Source: JAKFWF01 sp031429105 (lineage in GTDB: Bacteria; Pseudomonadota; Alphaproteobacteria; Rhizobiales; Hyphomicrobiaceae). From it: DNA of 23,358 nucleotides. The translations under genes were made by a program, and so were the position numbers. Numbering within the stretch: position 1 is the stretch's first letter; each line of letters starts with the position of its first letter. Below are positions 1-7,250 of this stretch, in pieces. The notes under the pieces are model-generated. The model saw nothing but the letters and a program-made list of their open reading frames with translations, ran no database searches and was not told where the DNA came from. The DNA is taken from positions 1 through 23,358 of the forward strand of contig JANOYV010000125.1 in assembly GCA_031429105.1 (NCBI GenBank). Reading direction: 5' to 3'.

Positions 1-1
1 G

Positions 2-475
2 AACAATCTCACGTTTGGCAATGATCAAGTACAATACTATGAAACCATCTGCTCTGGCTCGCCCGCTGGCTATTTCTCGAATGGGAAAGGCTTCAATGGC
101 ACCTCCGGCGTCCACGTGCATATGACCAATACGCGACTGACCGATCCCGAAATTTTAGAACTCAGGTATCCAGTCCTGCTCGAAACCTTTGGCATCCGGC
201 GCGGCTCCGGCGGCAAAGGCAAATGGTGCGCGGGCGATGGCACCTATCGACGCATACGGTTTCTTGAACGCATGGATTGCGCAATCATCTCTGGTTACCG
301 TCGCGTCCGACCCTACGGCCTCGATGGTGGCGCAGAAGGCCAATGTGGTCGCAACGCCGTGCGCCGCTTGTCCGGAATCGAGGAGTCGCTTGAAGGCTGC
401 GACCAGACGATCCTGGAAGCCGGCGAAGCCGTCATCATCGAAACCCCAACCGGTGGCGGTGTGGGACGGGCGTGA
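2..475 (+). CDS. Hydantoinase B / 5-oxoprolinase family protein, C-terminal part (5' truncated by window)
   Basis: The frame is open from base 2 and ends with TGA at 473-475, so only about the last 157 residues are here. Before the first ATG (116) it already encodes family-typical sequence (a YYETICSG stretch, then GVHVHMTNTRLTDPE), which shows that this ATG is internal. The segment continues with LELRYPVLLE, then RRGSGGKGKW and a C-terminal TPTGGGVGRA, matching the end of HyuB/oxoprolinase B subunits. These enzymes, with a HyuA partner or fused to it, hydrolyse cyclic amides such as hydantoins or 5-oxoproline at the cost of ATP in the cytoplasm. The substrate cannot be told from this fragment, and whether it is a stand-alone HyuB or the end of a fused HyuAB is not visible. 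The next gene starts 110 bases downstream with its own ribosome site. Confidence 0.88.
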   Translation, partial: NNLTFGNDQVQYYETICSGSPAGYFSNGKGFNGTSGVHVHMTNTRLTDPEILELRYPVLLETFGIRRGSGGKGKWCAGDGTYRRIRFLERMDCAIISGYRRVRPYGLDGGAEGQCGRNAVRRLSGIEESLEGCDQTILEAGEAVIIETPTGGGVGRA

Positions 476-585
476 GCCCCCCTCCCACACAACAAAGTGA
501 CGCGTATGCCTTGGAAGCGGGCCTGCGACACGATACGGTCCGCCCGAGACCCACAAAATTCCCCAAACCAGGAGTTTATATCCCC

Positions 586-1074
586 ATGGCCATCAAAGTC
601 GGCGACAAGCTGCCCGAGGCAACCTTCACCACAATGGGCGATGAAGGCCCCAAGCCCGTCACCACCGCTGAATTCTTTGGCGGCAAAAAGATCGCGCTGT
701 TTGCCGTACCGGGCGCCTACACGCCGACCTGCAGCAAGCAACACATGCCAGGCTTCGTCGCCAACTCAGCTGAGTTCAAGGGTAAAGGCATCGACGGCAT
801 CGCCTGCACGTCGGTCAACGATATCTTCGTTCTGACCAACTGGGCCAAGGACACTGGCGCCGAGGGCAAGATCACGATGCTCGCAGACGGTAGCGCCGAC
901 TTCGCCAAGAAGCTCGGCCTCGAAATCGACCTCAACGCGCGCGGCCTTGGCGTGCGTTCGCAGCGCTATTCGATGATTGTCGACAATGGCGTGGTCTCCG
1001 TCCTCAACGTCGAAGACGCGCCGCCCCAGCACGACAAGTCGAGCGCCACGACACTGCTGTCCTGCAAGTTCTGA
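586..1074 (+). CDS. Type II (Prx5-like) peroxiredoxin
   Basis: A 162-residue thiol peroxidase expected to reduce hydrogen peroxide and alkyl hydroperoxides using glutaredoxin or thioredoxin. The peroxidatic site is PGAYTPTCS with Cys49 (family pattern PxxxTxxC). A second Cys at 74 lies 25 residues on, the spacing of the resolving cysteine in plant-type Prx II. A third Cys at 160 sits two residues from the C-terminus and is less usual. The frame is open further upstream to 472, overlapping the preceding gene, but ATG 586 is chosen because AGGAG lies at 570-574, 11 bases ahead, and the product then starts MAIKVGDKLPEATF, the normal family N-terminus. Length fits the family (about 160). A strong terminator follows directly. 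Assignment to the Prx5/Prx II subfamily is secure from the motif; the electron donor is inferred. Confidence 0.93.
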   Translation: MAIKVGDKLPEATFTTMGDEGPKPVTTAEFFGGKKIALFAVPGAYTPTCSKQHMPGFVANSAEFKGKGIDGIACTSVNDIFVLTNWAKDTGAEGKITMLADGSADFAKKLGLEIDLNARGLGVRSQRYSMIVDNGVVSVLNVEDAPPQHDKSSATTLLSCKF

Positions 1075-1080
1075 GGAATA

Positions 1081-1128
1081 GCGAAGGAGCGAGTCGTCAA
1101 AAACACAACGACTCGCTCTTCGCTTTTT
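1081..1128 (+). terminator. Intrinsic terminator of the peroxiredoxin gene
   Basis: The left arm 1081-1097 pairs with the right arm 1108-1123 over 16 base pairs, with one bulged G at 1086 and a 10-base A-rich loop (1098-1107). Five T follow at 1124-1128. It begins six bases after the stop codon. There is no T-tract on the other strand, so it appears to act only on plus-strand transcription. It separates the peroxiredoxin from the convergent minus-strand gene that ends at 1135. Confidence 0.88.
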
Positions 1129-1134
1129 ACCCAC

Positions 1135-1434
1135 TCACTTCTTGCCGCCGCTACGGGGTGTCTGGGACGAAGTGCGATGATCTCGGGCCCCTTGAAACGG
1201 GGGAGCGACGTAACCGCCTCCAGGATGGGGGTATTTTGGATGCTTCACGATTGGATTGGGTCGCGGCCCCGTTTGATTATGCTCGCGGACCGTTGGTGGT
1301 GTCGTTTCACGGACCGTTGCGTTGGGTTGCCCGCCGGTAAGCGTCTTGGCGACGGCTGTGTCCATCGCGGAAGATAAGAATAGCGCAGTCACCAGGGCAG
1401 GAAGTGCAAGGGCAGCACGTTTGGCGGTAATCAT
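1135..1434 (-). CDS. Small secreted Pro/Gly-rich protein of unknown function
   Basis: A 99-residue protein that I do not recognise. The N-terminus is a classical Sec signal peptide: MITAKR, a hydrophobic stretch of about 15 residues, then cleavage predicted after TAVA near residue 30. The mature part of about 70 residues is rich in Pro, Gly, Thr and basic residues, has no Cys, and looks disordered (PRPNPIVKHPKYPHPGGG). ATG 1434 is preferred over an upstream in-frame TTG at 1449 because GGAGG (1447-1443 on the minus strand) sits 8 bases ahead of it and would lie inside the longer frame. The gene is convergent with the peroxiredoxin and separated from it by the terminator. Upstream (1435-1583) no convincing promoter was found. 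A periplasmic or cell-surface location is inferred. Confidence 0.7.
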   Translation of the reverse strand: MITAKRAALALPALVTALFLSSAMDTAVAKTLTGGQPNATVRETTPPTVREHNQTGPRPNPIVKHPKYPHPGGGYVAPPFQGARDHRTSSQTPRSGGKK

Positions 1435-1442
1435 ACCTGCGT

Positions 1443-1447
1443 CCTCC
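1443..1447 (-). promoter_or_regulatory. Shine-Dalgarno that fixes the start of the small secreted protein
   Basis: The minus-strand sequence GGAGG lies 8 bases before ATG 1434. It decides between this ATG and the upstream TTG at 1449. Confidence 0.75.
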
Positions 1448-1583
1448 AAAGGGTTAAGCTCTCCCCCCCTGTGACGCGGCCGACGTTAATCCGGTTCAAT
1501 TTCTGTGTCGATTCATTGACAAGACATATCGATTTACGGTTTCGCGAGCCTCCTGCATGGAACCCGCTTTTGGGTAAGCCCGA

Positions 1584-2147
1584 CTAAGTCGTACCCATCG
1601 ATGCACCCGCTCGGATCGCTTCGTCGGCTTTCAGAAACGCCTCCACGTCGGGCGTCATCGGCATTGGCTCTACGTCTGCCCCGATCTCTTTCATCAGACG
1701 CGAAATCGGCAGGAACGTCTTGGTTTTGCGGTCATAGAGCCCGCCCTTGAACAGCGCGCGGGATACGACCTGACCACTACGCGGGCCAGACGAGAAACGC
1801 AGGATCTGCTCCATCACCACTGTGACTTCGCTCCACGCCAGCAGCCGGGTTTCAAGTTCGAACCGATCGAACAGCCGCAATTCGCGGCGAAAGCGGATAG
1901 CGATGCCACTGGCAATCGGCGTCCAGCCATTCTTGACCAGGGGACGCCAAAGCCCTGTGCGCACCATGAAGTCGAGCCGCCCGATATCCATGATCGTCAG
2001 GTAGCGGCCGTTATTCATGTGCATCGACAGGTCGAGGTCGGTCGGCCAGACGCGGAACGTGACCTTGGAGATCTCGTGCGTCTGCGTGAGCTTAGGCCGA
2101 CCCCACGACGTCGCCAGATACCAGATCAGTCGCAGCCATAAGTTCAT
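1584..2147 (-). CDS. 4HBT-like hot-dog thioesterase (THEM6-type)
   Basis: A protein of 187 residues with a hot-dog acyl-thioesterase signature: a short hydrophobic N-terminus (NLWLRLIWYLATSW) followed by FRVWPTDLDLSMHMNNGRYL, where the DLD and the HMNNGRY block form the usual active-site region of 4-hydroxybenzoyl-CoA-thioesterase-like proteins. The combination with an N-terminal hydrophobic anchor and IRFRRELRLFDRFE resembles the THEM6/acyl-CoA thioesterase group. It would hydrolyse an acyl-CoA or acyl-carrier thioester; the substrate is unknown. The start is uncertain: ATG 2147 is 11 bases after AGGA, whereas an in-frame TTG at 2153 is 5 bases after the same AGGA. It lies 93 bases after the aminotransferase gene on the same strand and may be the last gene of that transcript. 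Confidence 0.82.
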   Translation of the reverse strand: MNLWLRLIWYLATSWGRPKLTQTHEISKVTFRVWPTDLDLSMHMNNGRYLTIMDIGRLDFMVRTGLWRPLVKNGWTPIASGIAIRFRRELRLFDRFELETRLLAWSEVTVVMEQILRFSSGPRSGQVVSRALFKGGLYDRKTKTFLPISRLMKEIGADVEPMPMTPDVEAFLKADEAIRAGASMGTT

Positions 2148-2240
2148 GCGCAAACATTTCCTGGTTTCACCATGCAGTTAACGCGCGAAGCTGTCAGGAA
2201 CGGTGAGGCGAAACAGCGCTGCGCCATCACTCTTTTGGCA

Positions 2241-3377
2241 TCAACCCTTTGCCGCCTCCGCAAGTGCCAGTGGTAGCGCCTCGGCAAATACCGCGAGGTC
2301 GGATGGCCGCCCGGCGCTGACGCGAATGCAGCGGTCCATCGGTGCCACACCTGGCATCCGTACGAACACGTCGCGCGCCACCAACGCACCCAAAACGCGT
2401 TTGGCAAACGCTCCATCGCGACGGCAGTCGATTGCCACAAAATTGGTTGCCGATGGCAATGCCAGCAAACCATTTACATCTGCGATTTCCCCAATGCGCA
2501 CTTTCGATGCGGCAACCTTGGCCACAACGTCGCGCAAATACGCTTGATCCTGGATGGCCGCCAACGCGCCAGCCTGGGCAATCCGTGTCATGCCGAAGTG
2601 ATTGCGGATCTTGTCGAAGCTCTTGATGACACTTGCCTCACCAAGCATGTAGCCGACGCGGGCGCCGGCCATACCGTAGGCTTTCGAAAACGTCCGAAAC
2701 CGCAGCACTTGCGGATTTTCAACGTCAAGTTTCGGCAACACGCCTTCGGGCGCGAAGTCACCATAGGCCTCATCCAGGCACAGCACGACACCCGGTGGCA
2801 AGCGATCGATAAACCGTTGCACGTCGCTTGCCTGCCACCACGACGCCATCGGGTTATCGGGATTGGCGAAGTAGATCATGCGGGCCGATTCCGCATGCGC
2901 CAGAGCAAGCAACGCATCGGGATTTTCGCGATCATTATCATAGGCCGCGAACGCGAGCTTTCCGCCGTAGCCCGTCACATGAAAATTGAACGTCGGATAG
3001 GCGCCACGCGATGTCACAACCACTTCGCCGGGATCAACGAACAGCCGGACGGCATAACCGAACATCCCATCGATGCCCTCGCCCACCATTACGTTCTCAG
3101 GCGCGACACCGTGATGCCCAGCGATCGCTGCCTTGAGATCGTAGTTTTCCGGATCTCCGTACATCCAGGTGTTGGCAGCTTCCGCTGCCATCGCGGCAAT
3201 TACCTTTGGCGAGGGGCCAAACACGCTTTCATTGGCGCCGATCCGCGCGCGAAACTTAGCGCCGCGCGCACGTTCTTGCGCTTCGGGTCCGACGAAGGGA
3301 ACCGTCGATGGCAGGTCGGCGCACAGGGCCGCTTGTCGCGGGGCAGGGTTACGCTGTTGCAAGGCTAAAAGCTCCAC
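2241..3377 (-). CDS. HisC-like PLP-dependent aminotransferase (class I/II)
   Basis: A 378-residue fold-type I aminotransferase of the histidinol-phosphate/aromatic type. Visible motifs are the phosphate-side YGDPE region (73-77), ANPDNP around 171-176, LDEAYGDF (Asp202, Tyr205), the PLP-binding lysine Lys232 in RTFSKAYGMAGARVGY with Arg240, and a C-terminal IRVSAG substrate-arginine segment. The usual NPNNPTG of HisC is altered to NPDNPMAS, so it may be a paralogue with another keto- or amino-acid substrate rather than the histidine-pathway enzyme. GTG 3377 is the longest start and lacks a good ribosome site. An in-frame TTG at 3362 has GGAG nine bases ahead and is a real alternative. It follows the DUF1489 gene by 51 bases on the same strand. 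Confidence 0.85.
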   Translation of the reverse strand: MELLALQQRNPAPRQAALCADLPSTVPFVGPEAQERARGAKFRARIGANESVFGPSPKVIAAMAAEAANTWMYGDPENYDLKAAIAGHHGVAPENVMVGEGIDGMFGYAVRLFVDPGEVVVTSRGAYPTFNFHVTGYGGKLAFAAYDNDRENPDALLALAHAESARMIYFANPDNPMASWWQASDVQRFIDRLPPGVVLCLDEAYGDFAPEGVLPKLDVENPQVLRFRTFSKAYGMAGARVGYMLGEASVIKSFDKIRNHFGMTRIAQAGALAAIQDQAYLRDVVAKVAASKVRIGEIADVNGLLALPSATNFVAIDCRRDGAFAKRVLGALVARDVFVRMPGVAPMDRCIRVSAGRPSDLAVFAEALPLALAEAAKG

Positions 3378-3428
3378 AAGAGAAACGAGGCTGTCACTGG
3401 ACCTTTCTCTAGCGGCAGCCCGAAGCGC

Positions 3429-3869
3429 TTACAACAGGCCGAGGTCCGCCAGATCCTTGCGCATCTTCGGCGGCAGTTGCGCGATGCTGTTGCCAGCACC
3501 ACCCTTCAGGTCGGATGGCGCGTCATCAGCAGCGAGATAACGCCAGCCCTGAAACGCCTTGCGCACAGCGGGCCTCACCGGCACCAACGCTGGATCCAGC
3601 ACGAACAGACAGCACGGCGTGCCATCATCCTTTGCACCGCTATCGAAGCCGATGATCCGCTGCCGCACCTGAATGATCCCCTTGATCACCCAATAGAGCG
3701 AGCCTTTGCCTGCGATCTCGCCTTGTCGCTTTGGCACCATGCGTGTGGTGTGCACCAGACGTGGCGCCTTGCCCGCCCGCTTCTGGTTTGCCATCCGGCT
3801 CTGCTGCCAAGTCTCGAGATCGGCGATCGATTCAGCGCCGACGCACAGCTTGATGATGTGGAGGGTCAT
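3429..3869 (-). CDS. DUF1489 family protein
   Basis: A 146-residue soluble protein that starts MTLHIIKLCVGAESI, followed by a basic segment (ANQKRAGKAPRLVHTTRMVPKR) and LYWVIKGIIQVRQRI. This pattern matches the DUF1489 proteins common in alphaproteobacteria. Their function is unknown. No signal peptide or membrane segment is seen. A Cys pair (PCCLF) lies in the central part and may matter structurally. The start ATG 3869 is the only reasonable one, but the ribosome site is weak. It sits 36 bases downstream of the methyltransferase/ATP-grasp fusion and 51 bases upstream of the aminotransferase, which suggests one transcript. The family recognition is from memory of the N-terminal pattern. Confidence 0.8.
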   Translation of the reverse strand: MTLHIIKLCVGAESIADLETWQQSRMANQKRAGKAPRLVHTTRMVPKRQGEIAGKGSLYWVIKGIIQVRQRIIGFDSGAKDDGTPCCLFVLDPALVPVRPAVRKAFQGWRYLAADDAPSDLKGGAGNSIAQLPPKMRKDLADLGLL

Positions 3870-3905
3870 GGGTATTGCGTGCTCTTAAATGGGATGCCGC
3901 CGACG

Positions 3906-5897
3906 TCAGCCTGCGGTCACCTGTCCGTTGCCCACGTGGGCGGATGTGCCACCAACCGCCAGCGTTGCTCCAGCGACTGTAACTTGCGGTCGGGCGACGA
4001 TACCGAGCCGCTCCTCGGCCGCCGCCAGAATTTGCCCCAGCAGTTCCGCGTACCTGATCCCGGCAAACCCCGCCATGATGTTGAGTTTGCCATCCCAGCA
4101 CCAGCCGGGATTGGGATTGACCTCCAGCAGCTTCACTTCGCCATTGGCATCGGCGCGAAAGTCGAAGCGGGCATATTCGCGGCAGCCAAGCCGCTCGAAC
4201 AATCGTGCCGAATGCTCGATCATCTGCGCCTGGATGTGATCGGGCAACTGCGCCTCGTGATACTTGATCTGGGTCCAGTAGGGGCTTTCCGGATCCCACT
4301 TCGATTCGTAGCCCAGAATTTTCGGCAACTTCGGATCAAGGCGGGAGAAATCCACTTCTAGGATCGGCAGTGCGCGCAAGTTCTGATCGGGATTGCCCAC
4401 CATGCTGACAGAGTATTCGGCGCCCGGCAAATATTCCTGCACCAGCACCGGCCGACGCGGGAATTCGGTGCGGAGCCGATCGAGGTAGTCGAGCAACGAA
4501 CTCTTATTGTGGACGACAGCATCCTTAGTGATGCCCTGCGAGCTGTCACCGTAGTTTGGCTTTAAGATTGCTGGAAAAACTGACGGCAAAGTTGCGCCTT
4601 GGTCGCCGGGCCGCACATAGGTTTCCAATGGCACTGGCACGTCAAGTGAAGCCGCGACCGCTCGCACGAGACCCTTGTCGTAGCACGCAGCTAAGGCAGG
4701 GGCTGCGGCTCCGGTGTATGGAATCCCCAGAACGTCCAGAAGTGCTGGAACATGCAGTTCCTTGAACGGGTCGTTATTCCAGCCCTCATCGCAGAAATTG
4801 AGAACGAGATCGGTGCGCAAGCTGCCTAAATCGCGCTCAAGCGTTGCGTGGTTATCGAGGAAGCGGAACGTGTATTTCGGCAGTTCAGAAAGGGCATCTT
4901 TCAGGCGACGCACGGTATCGAGATCTTCTGGATTGAAGGTGCCGCCTAGCTTCACGTCATCGGGCAGCCGGGGATCGCCGAGAAGCACCGTCACATCGAT
5001 TTGTTGAACCTTGCCCTTGGCCTTGCGGGCCGGCAACTGAGGCGCATCAGCCGTCAGCAGAATGCGCCGCGCCATCATGCCGAGATCCTGATCGCGGTCC
5101 GACTGAGCCTCAACGTGACCGTGATGACGCACGTTTCGGAACCCGCACTTTTCCAATAACCGCGTGATGCCATCACGTGTGTAGAGGCGTTCGGCGTAGA
5201 ATTGGTCAGCGATCACGCCGCTTTCGTCATGGACAATCACTTCGCGACTGATCAGTCGATCACCATCCTGACTGATCGAGCGCTCGCGGCAGACGAAATG
5301 GTGTTCATCGATCCATTCCCAAGAGCGGCGATCGAAGTGCTCGGCCATGTAGGCGCCGTCGGTGATGTCGAGCACGATCTGGCCGGACGGGCGCAAAATC
5401 TTGCCAACCATTGTCAGCACCTTCTCATCGTCTTTCTTGTTCGAGAAGTAGCCGAACGAATTGCCCATGATTGCAACGCAGTCGAACGTATTCTCGGGCA
5501 GACGCGGGTTGCGCGCATCACCCTCCTTGAAAACGACCTGCAGGCCTTCGTTCTGTGCACGCTTCTTGGCGAGACGAATCAGATAGCGCGAGCGGTCAAC
5601 GCCGTTGACGTTTTTGAAGCCCCGGCGCGCCAGTTCGATGCAGTGCCGCCCTTGGCCGCAACACAGGTCCAGAATTGTGCTGTGCGGCTGGATCGCCGCT
5701 GCGGACATTATGAAATCGACTTCGCGGCGCGTGTTTTCACTGTTCTCGACCACATCGCCGTCGGTCTTTACGTAGAGCGCATTAAAAAGTTTGCGCCACC
5801 ATTCGGAAGGAAGATGCGCCTCGAGGTCGCCGACGGGACCGAGGCACGAGCGCACTGGTTGGCGCTTTGGCCGCTTCACCTTGGAAGCTGTTGCCAT
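3906..5897 (-). CDS. Fused SAM-dependent methyltransferase / ATP-grasp (D-Ala-D-Ala-ligase-like) protein
   Basis: A 663-residue two-domain enzyme. Residues about 30-282 are a class I methyltransferase: ILDLCCGQGRH (75-85) is the SAM-binding glycine motif, Asp101 ends strand 2 (NGVDRS), EGDARN is at 125-130, and NSFGYF follows at 146-151. A basic linker (about 285-297) leads to an ATP-grasp module: an N-subdomain with DLVLNFCDEGW (363-373) and PALLDVLGIPYTG (384-396), Lys446 in LKPNYGDSSQGI, QEYLPGAEYSV (487-497), and metal ligands in RFDFR (577-581) and LEVNPNPG (591-598). In true Ddl enzymes the last motif is followed by a Ser-containing segment that holds the second D-Ala; here it is WCWDGKLN, so another acceptor is likely. 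The family chemistry is ATP-dependent amide bond formation plus a methyl transfer; substrates are unknown. AGGAGG lies about 13 bases before ATG 5897. It heads the likely four-gene transcript. Confidence 0.9.
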   Translation of the reverse strand: MATASKVKRPKRQPVRSCLGPVGDLEAHLPSEWWRKLFNALYVKTDGDVVENSENTRREVDFIMSAAAIQPHSTILDLCCGQGRHCIELARRGFKNVNGVDRSRYLIRLAKKRAQNEGLQVVFKEGDARNPRLPENTFDCVAIMGNSFGYFSNKKDDEKVLTMVGKILRPSGQIVLDITDGAYMAEHFDRRSWEWIDEHHFVCRERSISQDGDRLISREVIVHDESGVIADQFYAERLYTRDGITRLLEKCGFRNVRHHGHVEAQSDRDQDLGMMARRILLTADAPQLPARKAKGKVQQIDVTVLLGDPRLPDDVKLGGTFNPEDLDTVRRLKDALSELPKYTFRFLDNHATLERDLGSLRTDLVLNFCDEGWNNDPFKELHVPALLDVLGIPYTGAAAPALAACYDKGLVRAVAASLDVPVPLETYVRPGDQGATLPSVFPAILKPNYGDSSQGITKDAVVHNKSSLLDYLDRLRTEFPRRPVLVQEYLPGAEYSVSMVGNPDQNLRALPILEVDFSRLDPKLPKILGYESKWDPESPYWTQIKYHEAQLPDHIQAQMIEHSARLFERLGCREYARFDFRADANGEVKLLEVNPNPGWCWDGKLNIMAGFAGIRYAELLGQILAAAEERLGIVARPQVTVAGATLAVGGTSAHVGNGQVTAG

Positions 5898-6006
5898 GAT
5901 GGACGAAAGTCCTCCTCTTGAATGCCACGCTTAATTTCGATGCACGACTTTAAGGATTGCTCCCAGCACAACGACGTTCGGTCCGCGCAGCACATCTAAA
6001 TACCCC

Positions 6007-6023
6007 GAGACCTCTTTGGTCTC
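6007..6023. repeat. Perfect hairpin GAGACC-N5-GGTCTC
   Basis: Six-base arms (6007-6012 and 6018-6023) with a TCTTT loop, midway between the parvulin stop and the methyltransferase/ATP-grasp start. It could be part of a terminator or an operator. No T-tract supports the terminator reading. Confidence 0.45.
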
Positions 6024-6156
6024 TATCGGCGGCGATCCTTAATCCGCTGCATGGTCATTGCAAGTGTGAAGTTGGGGATAACTTTCTTCTTCCACCGAGA
6101 GAAACGCTAACGTGGGATTGAGGGAAAATCTGGCGCACGCGGCAGGCAAGCACACA

Positions 6157-6187
6157 ACTGGCCAATGTCCGATTTGCATCGGCCAGT
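6157..6187 (-). terminator. Weak inverted repeat past the parvulin gene, possible terminator
   Basis: ACTGGCC (6157-6163) pairs with GGCCAGT (6181-6187) around a 17-base loop, starting 15 bases after the stop codon on the minus strand. There is no T-run after it, so function as an intrinsic terminator is doubtful. Confidence 0.25.
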
Positions 6188-6201
6188 CTCATCGCCTTCG
6201 G

Positions 6202-7101
6202 TTACTGCTTGACCGGCGGAGCGCCTGTCGGTGCGGCCTTTTCAGCCTCAACCTGCTTCTTCACTTCAGGGTCGACATATTCGAGCGTTGCCTTGCTGCG
6301 AAGTCCGTCGAGGGTCTCCTGCGCTTTCTTGTGCATAAGCGACGCCATGATGCGCTCCTTGACCTCAGCGAACTCAGGGATCTTCGGCGTTGCCTTTGCC
6401 CGCCGATCATCAAGCCGGATGATGTGCCAACCGAACTGAGACTGAACCGGTGCGGAAATTTCGCCATTTTTCAGCTTAAAGGCCGCTTCTTCGAACTGCG
6501 GCACCATTTGCCCCTTACCGAAATAACCGAGGCTGCCGCCCTCTTCCTTGCTGCCCGGATCGAGCGAATTGGCCTTTGCAGCTTCGGCAAAACCCTTGTC
6601 ATCGCCCGGCTTCAACGTTGCCGCGATTTCTTTCGCTTTGGCCTCTTCCTTCACAAGGATGTGACTGGCCTTGACCTCTTCTTCGGCTTTGGTCTGCGCA
6701 ATTTGCGCCACTTGGGCATCATAAAGCTTGCGGGCCTCAGCTTCGGTGATCGAGCTTTTCACACTCGTATCGAAGTAGGTCTCGCGCAGCGCACGGCGAC
6801 GCCAATACTGCAAGCGCTCGTCGAAAGCGGCACCCGAACCAAGCTTTTGGGCGTCTGCTGCTTCGGCAAACAATTGATTTTCAATCAAATACTCGATCAG
6901 CACCCGCCGCCGCGTTGCCTCAGGCAAATTACCGATATCGGCACCAATTTCAGCCTCGGCGTACTTTAAGTCGTTTTCGGTCAGGTTCTTGCCGTTGACC
7001 TTGGCAACCACTTTCTCCTGCGAAAATGCTGCGGGCACGCTGAGCGCAAACCCCATCAAAACGGCCGTTGTCAGTCCTAGGCGTCGCTTGGTGGCAATCA
7101 C
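6202..7101 (-). CDS. Exported parvulin-type peptidyl-prolyl cis-trans isomerase (PpiC/SurA-like)
   Basis: A 299-residue exported foldase. It begins with a Sec signal peptide (basic KRR, then a hydrophobic run ending SVPAAFSQ near residue 28). An N-terminal SurA-N-like helical chaperone part spans about 30-140, and a parvulin rotamase domain spans about 144-232 (VKASHILVKEE, GSLGYFGKGQMVPQFE, then SQFGWHIIRLDD, all hallmarks). The C-terminal tail is charged with a Pro/Ala-rich end. It would catalyse prolyl isomerisation of periplasmic or outer-membrane proteins. The frame is open up to 7257, but GTG 7101 is chosen because GAGGA (7113-7109) lies 7 bases ahead and the signal peptide then starts at residue 1; an in-frame ATG at 7152 has no ribosome site. 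It is divergent from secA, a fitting partner in protein export. Confidence 0.9.
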   Translation of the reverse strand: MIATKRRLGLTTAVLMGFALSVPAAFSQEKVVAKVNGKNLTENDLKYAEAEIGADIGNLPEATRRRVLIEYLIENQLFAEAADAQKLGSGAAFDERLQYWRRRALRETYFDTSVKSSITEAEARKLYDAQVAQIAQTKAEEEVKASHILVKEEAKAKEIAATLKPGDDKGFAEAAKANSLDPGSKEEGGSLGYFGKGQMVPQFEEAAFKLKNGEISAPVQSQFGWHIIRLDDRRAKATPKIPEFAEVKERIMASLMHKKAQETLDGLRSKATLEYVDPEVKKQVEAEKAAPTGAPPVKQ

Positions 7102-7108
7102 GGGCAGG

Positions 7109-7113
7109 TCCTC
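7109..7113 (-). promoter_or_regulatory. Shine-Dalgarno that selects the GTG start of the parvulin gene
   Basis: GAGGA on the minus strand, 7 bases before GTG 7101. It is the reason for choosing this non-ATG start over upstream ATGs in the same frame. Confidence 0.65.
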
Positions 7114-7153
7114 GATCAGTAGCGGATTGAAAGGCTGATTTGCGGCGCTCATA

Positions 7154-7179
7154 AACTGGCGCCCCAGTGATTGCCAGTT
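7154..7179. repeat. Inverted repeat AACTGGC-N12-GCCAGTT
   Basis: Perfect 7-base arms at 7154-7160 and 7173-7179 in the divergent parvulin/secA region. It could be a dimeric regulator site or a hairpin in the parvulin leader. No regulator is identifiable. Confidence 0.35.
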
Positions 7180-7198
7180 AACAATTGGACACGTGGCA

Positions 7199-7226
7199 GC
7201 ATTACGACAAACGCCTGACACGGCAA
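7199..7226 (-). promoter_or_regulatory. Candidate promoter of the parvulin gene
   Basis: On the minus strand TTGCCG (7226-7221) and TAATGC (7204-7199) are separated by 16 bases and point toward GTG 7101. The match to the sigma-70 consensus is moderate. Confidence 0.25.
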
Positions 7227-7250
7227 GACCGTCCAATCTTCTGTCATTCA

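Larger units (their letters stand above)
5898..6201. other. 304-base gap between two minus-strand genes
   Basis: No credible gene was found on either strand. It holds a perfect hairpin GAGACC-TCTTT-GGTCTC at 6007-6023 and a 7-base inverted repeat at 6157-6163/6181-6187, just past the stop of the parvulin gene. Neither is followed by a T-tract in the minus direction, so they are at best weak or Rho-assisted terminators. The region must also carry the promoter of the methyltransferase/ATP-grasp gene; I see no convincing -35/-10 pair. AGGAGG for that gene lies near 5911-5916. Confidence 0.5.

Noticed and set aside
2544..3368. Long plus-strand open frame (274 codons) opposite the aminotransferase gene
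   Set aside because: The opposite strand encodes a full PLP aminotransferase with intact motifs; the plus-strand product is rich in His/Arg/Gln without any family pattern.
3477..4361. Plus-strand open frame of 294 codons opposite the DUF1489 and ATP-grasp genes
   Set aside because: It spans the junction of two well-supported minus-strand genes and has no recognisable domain.
5202..5921. Plus-strand open frame of 239 codons opposite the methyltransferase domain
   Set aside because: Mirror of a conserved SAM-binding domain; no ribosome site or family features.
6112..6969. Plus-strand open frame of 285 codons opposite the parvulin gene
   Set aside because: Cys/Arg/Leu-rich antisense translation of a conserved foldase, with no domain of its own.
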